Below, piece by piece: positions 47,535 through 56,772 of a DNA stretch of 64,000 bases (position 1 is the first letter of the stretch; the number at the start of each line of letters is the position of its first letter). The translations under genes were made by a program, and so were the position numbers. The stretch covers positions 62,001 through 126,000 of the forward strand of contig NZ_JAJEQM010000002.1 in the NCBI RefSeq assembly GCF_020687385.1. The letters run 5' to 3'. Source of the stretch: Hominilimicola fabiformis (lineage in GTDB: Bacteria > Bacillota > Clostridia > UBA1381). The notes under the pieces are model-generated. The model made no database searches. It was given only the letters and a program-made list of their open reading frames with translations, and was not told the DNA's origin.

Positions 47535-49385
47535 TTAATTATTATCATCCTCAGGGGATAATTCTTTGCCTTCCAAAAATTCTTCGGGAGCATTGTCATC
47601 ATCTTCGCTATTGTTATCGTCAAGAGATGACTGTGAGAAGTTATCCTTAGAGGAATCATATTCCGTAAATTCGCTTTCGTCTACATTTTCGACGATTTCA
47701 CCGAAATTCGCTACAAGATTGTCAAGGGGATCGTCGGATACTTGTATCGGTTCATTTACTTCGCCGTTGCCGCCGGGCAAGTTCCAAAAATCAATGAGTT
47801 CTTCTTGTATGTCGTTTTCGTATGCAACCTTTACCGCAAAGTCTGTACCGGACGCACGTTTAAAAATAACCTGCATTTTATCCTTGTACGCTGCCGCAAT
47901 ATTGTAAGCACCTTTCTCTTTGGGGTTGAACAAAAGTATAATACCGTCTGAATCAATGGTTATATTTCTGTTCATCAAAGCGGCTTTTAAGTAACCTGCC
48001 GAGTTGCACATCGTTCGCGATATGTTGTCCCAATTCTTTGCAACCTTGACAATAGGATTGTCGGAGGTGAGTTCTTCTTTCGGAATTGGGTTATATAATC
48101 TGACCGAAGTTTTCTTCTTCTCGGTTACTTCTTTTTTTTTAACCGTTTCGGTCGGCTGCACCGTTACACCGTTTTTTACCTTTTCCTCAAGATTTGAAAT
48201 TCTTTCGGATAGGGAAGAAGTATCGGTAACGGCACCGTTTTTAACTTTGTTTTCCAATGACGCAAGCCTGTCCATAACCGCTGACGGTGAATCGTCATAT
48301 TCGGGTCTGGCAAGTTTGATAAGTGCCAACTCATATACTATACGAGGCGACTTCATCCATTTAGTATCGGCTTGTGCGTCGGACAGTACCGATGTTGCGT
48401 GAGAAATCTTCTCAAAAGACATTTTGTCTGATAACGCTTTTAATTTTACCATATCTTCTGCATTGTAGTCAAGCATTGCGGAAGAATCTTCTGTAATTTT
48501 ACAAATAAGCATATCGCGAAAATTCTTTATAAGTGAGTCGATAAACACTCTTAAATCTTTACCGTCTGACATAATATTGTCAATTACGGAAATTATTTTA
48601 TTTACATCGCCTTTTTCAATGGCGTCTGTAATCTGAAATATTGATTCGGCAGTTGAAATGCCGAGAGTTGCCGTTATATTTTCGGCGGTAATCGAATTAC
48701 CGCATGCGGAAACGACTCTTTCAAGTATGCTCAGTCCGTCACGCATTGAACCGTCCGCAAGACGTCCCAAAAGCTCATATGCGTCCTCCGATATGTTAAG
48801 CTTGTCGCCGTGTGCGATTTCTTTCATACGAAGTATAATATCCGACGGCTTTATGCGTTTAAAATCAAATCTTTGGCATCTTGACAAAATCGTTTGAGGT
48901 ACTTTGTGAGCCTCAGTCGTTGCAAGAATAAATATAACGTGCTCAGGAGGTTCTTCAAGTGTTTTCAAAAGGGCATTAAACGCACCGGTTGAAAGCATAT
49001 GCACCTCGTCTATGATGTAAACCGTGTATTTTGCGTTTGTGGAAACATAACGCACATCGTCACGGATTTCGCGGATATTGTCGACACCGTTGTTTGACGC
49101 CGCGTCAATTTCTTTAACATCCAAAATACTGCCGTCCAAAATGCCTTTGCATACTTCACATTCATTGCAAGGACTTCCGTCATGCGGATTAAGGCAGTTT
49201 ACTGCACGCGACAAAACCTTTGCACAAGTTGTTTTACCCGTTCCGCGCGTTCCGCAGAATAGGTAAGCATGACCGATTTTGTCGTTTAAAATCTGATTTT
49301 TTAAAGTTTGTGTAATATGGCCTTGACCGACAATGTCCTCAAACACCATAGGACGCCATTTTCTGTAAATAGCTTGATGTGCCAT
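47535..49385 (-). CDS. dnaX: DNA polymerase III tau/gamma subunit
   Basis: This 616-residue clamp-loader ATPase has the P-loop GTRGTGKTT near residue 45, a four-Cys zinc module (C...CNEC..C), Walker B IIDEVHMLS and sensor 1 (ATTEAHKVP). The C-terminal half is acidic, as in tau. ATG 49385 (MAHQAIYRKWRP) is chosen on family alignment and GGAGA 6 bases upstream. An upstream extension to 49517 would run through the SRP RNA and is rejected. It heads dnaX-ybaB-recR. Confidence 0.97.
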   Translation of the reverse strand: MAHQAIYRKWRPMVFEDIVGQGHITQTLKNQILNDKIGHAYLFCGTRGTGKTTCAKVLSRAVNCLNPHDGSPCNECEVCKGILDGSILDVKEIDAASNNGVDNIREIRDDVRYVSTNAKYTVYIIDEVHMLSTGAFNALLKTLEEPPEHVIFILATTEAHKVPQTILSRCQRFDFKRIKPSDIILRMKEIAHGDKLNISEDAYELLGRLADGSMRDGLSILERVVSACGNSITAENITATLGISTAESIFQITDAIEKGDVNKIISVIDNIMSDGKDLRVFIDSLIKNFRDMLICKITEDSSAMLDYNAEDMVKLKALSDKMSFEKISHATSVLSDAQADTKWMKSPRIVYELALIKLARPEYDDSPSAVMDRLASLENKVKNGAVTDTSSLSERISNLEEKVKNGVTVQPTETVKKKEVTEKKKTSVRLYNPIPKEELTSDNPIVKVAKNWDNISRTMCNSAGYLKAALMNRNITIDSDGIILLFNPKEKGAYNIAAAYKDKMQVIFKRASGTDFAVKVAYENDIQEELIDFWNLPGGNGEVNEPIQVSDDPLDNLVANFGEIVENVDESEFTEYDSSKDNFSQSSLDDNNSEDDDNAPEEFLEGKELSPEDDNN

Positions 49386-49410
49386 ATAATCTCCAATACC
49401 TTTCTTTATA

Positions 49411-49433
49411 CGAAAAAACGCCATATAGGCGTT
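49411..49433 (-). terminator. Terminator of the SRP RNA
   Basis: On the minus strand, AACGCC/GGCGTT with a 5-base loop is followed by TTTTTT, between the SRP RNA and dnaX. Confidence 0.75.
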
Positions 49434-49448
49434 GTAATAATCAAAATA

Positions 49449-49558
49449 GGCTCCGACCGAGTTTACCGTAACACATTGAAAGCACCGCTTATTGCTGCTT
49501 GGTTCCCCATCTGACAAGGTTCACGGGTTTCAATCGCACGGGCTCGGCCGTCATCGCC
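49449..49558 (-). ncRNA. ffs: Small signal recognition particle RNA
   Basis: The minus strand carries the conserved SRP core GAACCTTGTCAG ... GGGGAACCAAGCAGCAA, with a GGAA-type apical loop. Distal arms pair (GGCCGAG with CTCGGTC), giving a long hairpin of about 110 bases. Its place just upstream of dnaX is the same as in Bacillus. Ends are estimates from the pairing. Its protein partner Ffh is encoded at 51139-52482. Confidence 0.88.
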
Positions 49559-49583
49559 AATCAAATCTTCAGTTAGCTATAAT

Positions 49584-49612
49584 ATTATAATACATTTTTT
49601 AAAAAACTGCAA
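49584..49612 (-). promoter_or_regulatory. Promoter of the SRP RNA
   Basis: On the minus strand, TTGCAG (49612-49607), a 17-base spacer and TATAAT (49589-49584). Confidence 0.7.
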
Positions 49613-49716
49613 TACCTATTTTAAATTTTTTTTAGAATATTCAAAAATTTTTATGCATATAATGGTTAGGTGGCTCGGTTAGGAGGCATAAATATCAAAA
49701 AGACGGAGGAATTAAT

Positions 49717-50040
49717 ATGGATAATGAGATTTTGTACAAAAGTTTAAAAAAGGAAAGTGAGGTTTACATTTGTTTGGATTATTATATTATACCCGAGAGC
49801 ATATCGGCAGATTATTGTGATTTAAAGTGCTACGGAATTAAGATAGAAAAGACAACCGTGTATGCAGGCGGAGGTAAAATAGTGGAAAGCAAGCAGATAA
49901 ATAATATTTTTTACCGATACAAAGACGCAACGGAATTTTCTGATACCATTATAAAGAAACGTATCGAACCGCAGGGACTTCGTGACATTGTGGAAAATTA
50001 TATAATAGAAAGTATTGACAGAGCAAGACAAAGTGCATAA
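49717..50040 (+). CDS. Small hypothetical protein (DUF6514-like)
   Basis: This 107-residue protein opens with an acidic and aromatic segment and has a beta-rich middle (LKCYGIKIEKTT, KIVESKQINNIFYRYKD) and a helical end. It resembles the clostridial DUF6514 family in size and pattern. A GGAGG site precedes the ATG. It is followed closely by the RNase M5-like gene, and the function is unknown. Confidence 0.75.
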   Translation: MDNEILYKSLKKESEVYICLDYYIIPESISADYCDLKCYGIKIEKTTVYAGGGKIVESKQINNIFYRYKDATEFSDTIIKKRIEPQGLRDIVENYIIESIDRARQSA

Positions 50041-50082
50041 AATAAATATCGAAATATAATTTACAAAGGGATATTATTTATT

Positions 50083-50694
50083 ATGTACAAAATAAAAGAA
50101 ACGATTGTTGTCGAGGGGATATACGACAAAATAAAGCTGTCACGTTTTATAGATGCGGTGATAATAGTGACAAACGGATTTTGCGTATTTTCCGATGACA
50201 GAATATTGGAAAGCATAAAAAAGATGGCGGACGAAACGGGAATTGTTATTTTGACCGATTCCGACAGTGCCGGCTTTAAAATAAGAAACTATATAAAACA
50301 GTCTTTGCCGAAAGAAAAGGTAAAACACGCTTATGTACCCGATGTTTACGGCAAGGAAAAACGCAAGAGAGAACCGGGAAAAGAGGGACTTTTGGGTGTT
50401 GAGGGGATTAAGGACGATATAATCCTTGATTCCCTCAAAAAAGCGGGTTGCACGATTGACGGAAGTGCGACGGCGGTAAAAGAGGGACGCGAAATCACAA
50501 AAGCCGATTTGTATAAAGCAGGTCTTTCGGGGGGAGAAGGCAGCGGTGAAAAGCGTAACGCACTTGCACATTCTCTCGGAATACCTATGAAAATTTCCGC
50601 GAATATGCTCCTTGATTTGCTCAACAGACTGCTTAATTATGATGAGTTTTGTGAAATTGTACAAAACATTGACGATTTGAAAGAAGAAATTTGA
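50083..50694 (+). CDS. RNase M5-like Toprim protein
   Basis: This 203-residue protein has a Toprim domain: Glu in ETIVVEGIYDK, then VTNG and the DxD pair in ILTDSDSAG. It aligns with RnmV, the nuclease that matures 5S rRNA, and carries a DUF4093-type C terminus. It could act in rRNA processing. The YDKIKL segment and the C-terminal extension differ from Bacillus RnmV, so the exact role is less certain. Confidence 0.85.
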   Translation: MYKIKETIVVEGIYDKIKLSRFIDAVIIVTNGFCVFSDDRILESIKKMADETGIVILTDSDSAGFKIRNYIKQSLPKEKVKHAYVPDVYGKEKRKREPGKEGLLGVEGIKDDIILDSLKKAGCTIDGSATAVKEGREITKADLYKAGLSGGEGSGEKRNALAHSLGIPMKISANMLLDLLNRLLNYDEFCEIVQNIDDLKEEI

Positions 50695-50705
50695 TAAAAA
50701 ATATA

Positions 50706-50734
50706 TTGACAAACTGTCCGAAATCGTGTAAAAT
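50706..50734 (+). promoter_or_regulatory. Promoter of the ylxM-ffh operon
   Basis: TTGACA at 50706-50711, a 17-base spacer and TAAAAT at 50729-50734. Confidence 0.82.
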
Positions 50735-50772
50735 ATCACCTGTAAATAAAAATAACTTTACAGGTGATGCAA

Positions 50773-51105
50773 ATGGCAAAGGACTTGAATGTTACCATTT
50801 TGCTTGACGTATACGGTCAGTTGCTTACGGAAAAGCAACGTAATGCCATAGATATGTATTATAACGAGGACTTGTCGCTGTCGGAGATTGCCGATGTAAT
50901 CGACATAAGCAGACAGGGCGTCAGAGAGTCGATTAAGCAAGGCGAAAAGCATTTGACGAATTATGAAGAAAAACTCGGAATAGTCGAACGATTTCATAAT
51001 ATAAGTTCAAAGCTTGAAAAATTAAATGCGTTGCTTGAAAATACCGATTTTGACGGTAAAGACGAGTTTTACGGATTGATTGACGAAATATCAAAAGAAA
51101 TATAG
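50773..51105 (+). CDS. ylxM: YlxM family SRP-associated helix-turn-helix protein
   Basis: This 110-residue protein resembles sigma-70 region 4 (LLTEKQRNAIDMYYNEDLSLSEIADVIDISRQGVRESIKQGEKHL). It is regularly encoded upstream of ffh in Firmicutes. ATG 50773 is chosen because AGGTGA sits 6 bases upstream; GTG 50764 and ATG 50767 lie inside or against that site. Confidence 0.93.
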   Translation: MAKDLNVTILLDVYGQLLTEKQRNAIDMYYNEDLSLSEIADVIDISRQGVRESIKQGEKHLTNYEEKLGIVERFHNISSKLEKLNALLENTDFDGKDEFYGLIDEISKEI

Positions 51106-51138
51106 ATAGAGATTATTTGCGGAAAGGAGTCACAGCTT

Positions 51139-52482
51139 ATGGCATTTGAAAGCCTTGGTGATAAGCTGCAGGGAGTTTTCAAAAAACTTCGCGGTAAAGG
51201 AAAGCTTAACGAAAAAGATATAAAAGACGCAATGCGTGAGATTAAGCTGGCTCTTTTGGAGGCAGATGTAAACTTCAAGGTTGTTAAGGAATTTGTGAAC
51301 ATAGTTTCCGAAAAGGCACTTGGTCAGGAGATTATGGAGTCGCTTACTCCGGCACAACAGCTTGTTAAAATAGTTAATGAAGAACTTACCCAAATGATAG
51401 GCGGTGAAGTTTCAAGACTTGAATTTTCGCAAAAACCGCCGACAGTCATTATGATGTGCGGTCTGCAAGGTGCAGGTAAGACAACTGCAACAGGTAAGCT
51501 TGCATTAAACCTTACAAAGAAAATGAATAAGCGTCCGCTTATGGTTGCTTGTGACGTGTACCGTCCGGCGGCTATAAAACAGCTTGAAGTTTTGGGTAAA
51601 CAAATTCAAGTACCGGTATTTTCAATGGGTGCAGACGTAAATCCCGTTACTATCGCAAAAGAGGCGGTAGCACACGCAATAAAGCATGGAAACGACCCTG
51701 TTATCCTTGATACGGCAGGTCGACTTCATATAGATGAGCAGCTTATGGACGAGCTTGCGAACATAAAAGCGGAAGTAAATCCGACGGAAATACTTCTTGT
51801 TGTAGACGCAATGACAGGTCAGGACGCAGTAAACGTCGCAAAATCATTTAACGATCAGCTTGATATAACAGGTGTTATACTTTCAAAGCTTGACGGTGAT
51901 ACAAGAGGCGGTGCGGCACTTTCCGTAAAACAAGTTACGGGTAAGCCGATAAAATATGCGTCGGTCGGTGAAAAATTGAGCGACCTTGAACAGTTCCATC
52001 CGGACAGAATGGCGTCAAGAATTTTGGGTATGGGTGATGTGCTTACTCTTATCGATAAGGCACAGGAAACCATAGACGAAAAGAAAGCACAGGAGCTTGA
52101 AGAAAAAATCCGTAAACAACAGTTTGACCTTGATGATTTCCTTGAACAGTTCAAGCAAATCAGAAAAATGGGTTCATTCTCACAAATACTCGGTATGTTG
52201 CCGGGAATAGATAAGAAAATGCTTGAAAGCGTTGACACTGAAGAAAATGAAAAGAAAATGCTTCATATTGAGGCGATAATTCAGTCAATGACACAGGAAG
52301 AACGCAGAAAGCCGAGTATAATCGGCGCAAGCAGAAAAGTCCGTATATCGAAAGGTAGCGGAACAAGAGTACAGGACGTAAATCAGCTTTTGAAACAGTT
52401 TGAACAAATGCAAAAGATGATGAAACAGCTGTCAGGCGGACGTCAGGCAAAAATGCTTAAACGTCTCAGAAAACGTAAATAA
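51139..52482 (+). CDS. ffh: Signal recognition particle protein Ffh
   Basis: This 447-residue GTPase binds the SRP RNA and signal peptides to target membrane proteins. It has an N-terminal four-helix bundle, G1 GLQGAGKTTATGKLA (about 108-123), G3 DTAGR (about 193), G4 SKLDGD (about 248) and a Met-rich M domain after about residue 300 (MGSFSQILGMLPG, MLKRLRKRK end). GGAAAGGAG precedes the ATG. Confidence 0.98.
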   Translation: MAFESLGDKLQGVFKKLRGKGKLNEKDIKDAMREIKLALLEADVNFKVVKEFVNIVSEKALGQEIMESLTPAQQLVKIVNEELTQMIGGEVSRLEFSQKPPTVIMMCGLQGAGKTTATGKLALNLTKKMNKRPLMVACDVYRPAAIKQLEVLGKQIQVPVFSMGADVNPVTIAKEAVAHAIKHGNDPVILDTAGRLHIDEQLMDELANIKAEVNPTEILLVVDAMTGQDAVNVAKSFNDQLDITGVILSKLDGDTRGGAALSVKQVTGKPIKYASVGEKLSDLEQFHPDRMASRILGMGDVLTLIDKAQETIDEKKAQELEEKIRKQQFDLDDFLEQFKQIRKMGSFSQILGMLPGIDKKMLESVDTEENEKKMLHIEAIIQSMTQEERRKPSIIGASRKVRISKGSGTRVQDVNQLLKQFEQMQKMMKQLSGGRQAKMLKRLRKRK

Positions 52483-52541
52483 GGTATGATAAATACTTTA
52501 TGATATATTTATGCTTATAATTTATGGGAGGTGAAAGAACA

Positions 52542-52784
52542 ATGGCAGTAAAAATCAGATTGAGAAGAATGGGTGCAAAGAAGGCTCCTTTTTATAGAGT
52601 AGTAGTTGCAGATTCAAGATACCCAAGAAACGGTAGATTTATTGAAGAAGTTGGCACATACAATCCTCTAACAGACCCTGCAACAGTTAATATTGATGCA
52701 GAGGCAGTTAAGAAGTGGATCTCAAACGGTGCTCAGCCAACTGATACTGTTAAGGCTCTTCTAAAGAAGTCTAACATTATCTAA
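52542..52784 (+). CDS. rpsP: Ribosomal protein S16
   Basis: This 80-residue small-subunit protein has the typical start [14 protein letters not shown] and the motifs [10 protein letters not shown] and GTYNPL. ATG 52542 matches family starts, with GGGAGG 11 bases upstream. Confidence 0.98.
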   Translation: MAVKIRLRRMGAKKAPFYRVVVADSRYPRNGRFIEEVGTYNPLTDPATVNIDAEAVKKWISNGAQPTDTVKALLKKSNII

Positions 52785-52801
52785 TTATGGAGGATAGGCT
52801 A

Positions 52802-53035
52802 ATGAAAGAAGTATTGGAGATAATAGCCAAATCACTTGTTGACTATCCCGAACAGGTTGATGTTAAGGAAATTAACAACGAGGACCAGACAGTAACTTTG
52901 GAACTTAGAGTTGCTGAAAGCGATATGGGTAAGGTGATTGGTAAACAGGGTAGAATTGCTAAGGCAATCAGAACTGTTGTCAAAGCTGCCGCAAGTCGTG
53001 AAAATAAAAAAGTTGCGGTTGAAATCTTACAATAG
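52802..53035 (+). CDS. khpA: KH-domain RNA-binding protein KhpA (YlqC)
   Basis: This 77-residue single KH domain has the GKQGR (GxxG) loop. KhpA forms a dimer that affects cell division and RNA stability in Firmicutes. ATG 52802 is chosen because GGAGG lies 7 bases upstream, while the extension to 52787 leaves no site. It sits between rpsP and rimM, the usual place. Confidence 0.95.
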   Translation: MKEVLEIIAKSLVDYPEQVDVKEINNEDQTVTLELRVAESDMGKVIGKQGRIAKAIRTVVKAAASRENKKVAVEILQ

Positions 53036-53042
53036 GATAGTA

Positions 53043-53069
53043 GGGGCTTGCATTTGTGAGCCCTTTTTG
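53043..53069 (+). terminator. Weak terminator or attenuator between khpA and rimM
   Basis: GGGCT pairs with AGCCC around a 10-base loop and is followed by five T. The stem is short; it may only reduce readthrough into rimM. Confidence 0.5.
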
Positions 53070-53105
53070 TATTTTAATTTCCGATGTTGAAGAAAGGATT
53101 TAGTT

Positions 53106-53618
53106 ATGGACTTGCTTGAGGTAGGAAAAATAGTTAATACACACGGTTTAAGAGGTGAAGTTAAGGTTGTTCCTTGGACCGATTATCCCGAAGTGTTTGA
53201 AGATATAGATTTTGTTTATGTAAAGAAAAAGTCTGAATATGAAAGACTTGACGTAAAGGGTATAAAGTATCAGAAGAATAATCTTATCGTGAGATTTTCT
53301 CAGATTACTGATATAAATATGGCTGAAAAGTATAAAAATCAAGTGATTTATGCCGAACGCGAGATTTTGGGCGAACTTCCTGATGGCGTGTATTATATTG
53401 CCGACCTTATCGGTCTTGATATTGTAACGGAGGACGGCGAAAAAATCGGTACTGTAAGCGATGTTTTCAACACAGGCAGTAACGATATTTACGAAGTAAA
53501 GCGTGAGGGAAAGAAAAATCTTTTGTTGCCTGTTATAGATGACGTTGTTCTTAATATCGACGTTGAGGGCGGTAAAATAACCGTCAGAATGATGGACGGC
53601 TTGGAGGACTTGGCGTGA
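53106..53618 (+). CDS. rimM: 16S rRNA processing protein RimM
   Basis: This 170-residue factor matures the 30S head with S19. Both halves are present: the N-terminal barrel (VGKIVNTHGLRGEVKV) and the C-terminal PRC domain (YYIADLIGLDIVTEDGEKIG, LLPVIDDVV). Its stop overlaps the GTG of trmD. Confidence 0.96.
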   Translation: MDLLEVGKIVNTHGLRGEVKVVPWTDYPEVFEDIDFVYVKKKSEYERLDVKGIKYQKNNLIVRFSQITDINMAEKYKNQVIYAEREILGELPDGVYYIADLIGLDIVTEDGEKIGTVSDVFNTGSNDIYEVKREGKKNLLLPVIDDVVLNIDVEGGKITVRMMDGLEDLA

Positions 53619-54352
53619 AAAATCATATGAGATTTGATGTGCTTACATTGTTTCCGCAAATGTTTGAGGCGGTTTTGGGTGACAGTATAATCGGTCGTGC
53701 GAGAGAAAATAATATTCTTGAAATGAATTTTATTGATATTCGTGATTTTTCAACCAATAAACATAGAAAGGTTGACGATTATCCGTATAGCGGCGGCGGT
53801 GGTATGCTTATGAACGCACAGCCTGTGTATGACGCGTATATGTCTGTTGCGGAGGGACTTGATTATAAACCGTTTACGATATATATGTCGCCGCAGGGAA
53901 AGGTGTTTAATCAAGGTATCGCGATTGACCTTGCAAATTATGAGCATATCGTTTTGCTTTGCGGTCATTATGAGGGTATTGACCAAAGAGTTATAGATGA
54001 AATTGTGGATATGGAACTGTCCGTCGGTGATTTTGTTATGACAGGCGGCGAAATTCCGGCGATGACTGTTATTGATACTGTTTCAAGACTTGTTCCGGGA
54101 GTTTTGGCTGCTGAAACTTCGTATGAAAATGAGTCGCATTTTAACGGACTTTTGGAGTATCCGCAGTATACCCGTCCGGCAGTTTGGCACGATAAACCGA
54201 TTCCCGATGTACTTATTTCCGGTCATCACGCGAAAATCGAACAGTGGAAAAGGGAACAGTCACTCATTAATACACTCAAAAAGCGTCCCGATATGCTTGA
54301 AAAAGCCGAACTTACCAAGGAAGATATAAAATTTTTGAAAGAATATAAGTAG
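53615..54352 (+). CDS. trmD: tRNA (guanine-N1) methyltransferase TrmD
   Basis: This 245-residue SPOUT enzyme makes m1G37. The knot is LLCGHYEGIDQRVIDE and GDFVMTGGE. GTG 53615 overlaps the rimM stop (GTGA) and has GGAGG 7 bases upstream; the alternative ATG 53627 (MRFDVLTLFP) fits many homologues but is 19 bases from that site. Either start gives an intact enzyme. Confidence 0.96.
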   Translation: MKNHMRFDVLTLFPQMFEAVLGDSIIGRARENNILEMNFIDIRDFSTNKHRKVDDYPYSGGGGMLMNAQPVYDAYMSVAEGLDYKPFTIYMSPQGKVFNQGIAIDLANYEHIVLLCGHYEGIDQRVIDEIVDMELSVGDFVMTGGEIPAMTVIDTVSRLVPGVLAAETSYENESHFNGLLEYPQYTRPAVWHDKPIPDVLISGHHAKIEQWKREQSLINTLKKRPDMLEKAELTKEDIKFLKEYK

Positions 54353-54368
54353 ATTTTGGATTTGACTA

Positions 54369-54397
54369 TTGAATTTTGAATGTACATTTGATATAAT
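54369..54397 (+). promoter_or_regulatory. Promoter of tRNA-Leu
   Basis: TTGAAT at 54369-54374, a 17-base spacer and TATAAT at 54392-54397, 11 bases before the tRNA. Confidence 0.72.
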
Positions 54398-54408
54398 AGT
54401 TAAGTCGG

Positions 54409-54493
54409 GCGGATATGGCGGAATTGGCAGACGCGCATGATTCAGGTTCATGTGGGGCAACCCATGCAGGTTCAAGTCCTGTTATCCGCACCA
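54409..54493 (+). tRNA. tRNA-Leu (anticodon CAG)
   Basis: This is an 85-base tRNA with a long variable arm and an encoded CCA. The acceptor stem GCGGATA/TATCCGC is perfect; the anticodon stem CATGA/TCATG encloses TTCAGGT (CAG). The class II shape fits leucine. The integrase beside it makes this the likely phage attachment gene. Confidence 0.96.
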
Positions 54494-54497
54494 AAAA

Positions 54498-54533
54498 GCA
54501 AACAAACCGCATAGCTATGCGGTTTGTTTTTAT
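54498..54533 (+). terminator. Terminator of tRNA-Leu
   Basis: The stem AAACAAACCGCATAG/CTATGCGGTTTGTTT is followed by a T run just downstream of the tRNA. Confidence 0.92.
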
Positions 54534-54564
54534 ATATACACGTTTTTACACGAATTTTTTGAAT

Positions 54565-55717
54565 TCACACGATTTTGTTTAAAATTTCAACGGCTTTTTC
54601 TTCTTGGTGAGGGTACAGGTGCGAATATATGTTCCATGTGATTTCTATATTGGTATGTCCCAAACGTCTGGCGATTTCTTGAATGTTAATACCGTTATCG
54701 CTAACAATGAAGTGTGGCTGTGTCTAAAATCGTGAATGCGTATTTTTTTGACATTTGCAATATCGGCAAACTTTTCATTTCGCTTTTCTATGGTTGTATC
54801 ACGTAAACACTTAATACCGCCACATATCCGCAAGTTATCAGAATAACCGTCAATAGCCTTATAACGCTTTTGGTGTTCATCCATATATTAATAAGTGGCA
54901 ATGGCATTTGCAAATCACGCACAGAAGATTTATTCTTGGGTGATGTTTCTCTGTCGTCACCCTTTAACTTTTGGGCAATACTGCGTCGTACATGAATTAT
55001 TTTATCATCTATATCCGACCACTTCAACGCATTTATTTCACCTTTACGCATACCTGTATAGAATGCGATATTAAAAAATACATAGAAATTCCATTCATAT
55101 ATACTTCCTGTTGATTGTTCGGATAGTTCTGCTTGCTTTTTGGCGGCTTGTATGTACTTTTTAAATTCTTCGGGGGTGTAAAAATCCATTTCCCTTTTAT
55201 TTTCGTATGGGTTTCTAAAGTTTCCGACAACAGTAGGAGGATTTCTCGGTATGTATTCCATTTTTACCGCATAGTTCATCAAGGCACGAAATTCGCCGAA
55301 GATATTTTGTTTCATACTTGATAAAAGTTTTTCTTTTGGCTTTTTGGCATTTGTACAGGTTTCAATATATTGTTTCCACTTTTGCAACTCTGATGATGTA
55401 ATCTTGTTTAATTTGTAATCTTTAAATTTAGGCAATACATATAGCTCTAATCGTCCTATGATAGTACGCATAGAATTTTCTCTGACTTCAAACTTTTTTA
55501 CGGCAATGTATTCATCATATAGTTGTTGCAATGTTATTTTCTTTATTGTTTCGTCACTGAGGTTGTATGCTAATTGCCGTTCAAACTCCTTTGCCGTTTC
55601 TTTGCCGTAGGCAACACGGTCAATTTGTTTTGATTTGCCGGAACTGTCAGTGAAATTAATTCTTACACGATACTTCTGCAAACCGTTTTTTTTACCGTCC
55701 ATTTTATAAATAGGCAT
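54565..55717 (-). pseudogene. Tyrosine integrase with two frameshifts
   Basis: The translated pieces make one phage integrase: N-terminal arm (MPIYKMDGKKNGLQKYRVRI), core SAM-like domain and catalytic domain with Arg (TGMRKGEINAL), HDFRHSH, LGHTN and the Tyr in NIYSHLYPH. The frame breaks near 54885 (LPLINI to DEHQK) and near 54700 (SLLA to DNGIN). Each break is explained by one missing base. AAAGGAG precedes the ATG at 55717. It lies beside tRNA-Leu, the expected attachment site. Sequencing error at both places is the alternative. Confidence 0.85.
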
Positions 55718-55849
55718 AAAAATAACACTCCTTTTCATTTTTATATTGAAAACAGAGTGCATTTATGATACAATATTATTGATTTGAGTATTGTGTATAA
55801 ACGCACTTTATTTTTTTCCTCTGTCTGCTCCAACAGGCAGGGGGATTTT

Positions 55850-56515
55850 TTATTGCTCTTTTGGTATGAAATATTTTATTTTACTTCTAATGCCGTCAAT
55901 ATGTTCATTAAGGTCGTCATTTATAGTTTGCCCCATTGGTTCAAGAATGAAGTCGACACCTTCTCTTCGGGTGAGCTTTGCCGAAGGGACAAAATCACTA
56001 TCTCCGGCAATCAGTATAATTTGATCTACTTGCTTTTTTAGTGTAATATAGGCAATGTCAGTGCCTAATTTCATATCCATAGTCTTTTATTTAATATCAA
56101 GTCTAAAATTGTCCTCGGTAATATCAGAAAAACTTATTTTGTTTGCACATAGAGCTTTCATTTTCTCGGGTTTGATAATATAACCTGTATCATTACTTGA
56201 GAGTCTACCCATACGCAAGGCAAATTTACGCGTTGATTTTAATTCATTAAGAAAGGTATTCATCCATGTATATAAATCACTTTTCTTTAAATTTATATTC
56301 CTTTGTAGAAAAGGGTGATATATATTTTTATCGCAAGGTGGATAATCATAGTAGAATATTCTATATAAATAAGTTCCAGTTTTATCTTGAAGAAGATGTT
56401 TTTTACAATATTCTTCAAGTTCTGTTGCTCGTTCGGCCGCAGTTTTTTGACCAAATAAACGATTTGCTCTTTTTCTATAATATCCTTCGTCAACCAGTAT
56501 TGCAACTCTTATCAT
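55850..56515 (-). pseudogene. NYN-domain (LabA/DUF88-like) protein interrupted by an in-frame stop
   Basis: The 221-codon frame starts at ATG 56515 (MIRVAILVDEGYY) with AAAGGAG 8 bases upstream. A single TAA at 56087-56089 splits it; the frame continues without shift into MDMKLGTDIAYITL and AGDSDFVPSAKLTRREG, the second half of a NYN nuclease-like domain. The first half holds the VDEGYY Asp and the second half the DSDF Asp, so the domain is split between two pieces. Such proteins are RNA-processing or defence nucleases by family inference. A CAA to TAA change would explain the stop. Confidence 0.78.
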
Positions 56516-56535
56516 TTCATCGTCTCCTTTAAGTA

Positions 56536-56602
56536 TAAAAAAAGCTCTCAGGTTTCGTCTTTTTCCGTATGGTGGAATGACTACTCCCAGAGAGCACATA
56601 AG
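56536..56602 (-). ncRNA. Structured leader or intrinsic terminator before the NYN gene
   Basis: On the minus strand, GCTCTC (near 56597) pairs with GAGAGC, with GGG/CC extension past one mismatch. An inner TTCC/GGAA hairpin is visible, and the stem is followed by seven T. The NYN ribosome site begins just after the T tract. It could be an attenuator, or a short RNA partner of the NYN protein. Structure is read by eye; no known family was recognised. Confidence 0.45.
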
Positions 56603-56772
56603 CAATGTGTAACTAATTAAACTCTTATACTATATGCTTTTTTTAGTTTTGTAAATCCCTAAAAGCGATTTTTTGAAGATTTTGATGCTTTTTTATTTCA
56701 ACTCACATGATTTTTGGACAGTATGACCACAATGTAAAAATGTATGAACAGTTTTTTCTATATAATTCCAAC

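Noticed and set aside
49386-49517. N-terminal extension of dnaX by 44 codons
   Set aside because: It would cover the terminator and part of the SRP RNA; the family start MAHQAIYRKWRP has its own ribosome site.
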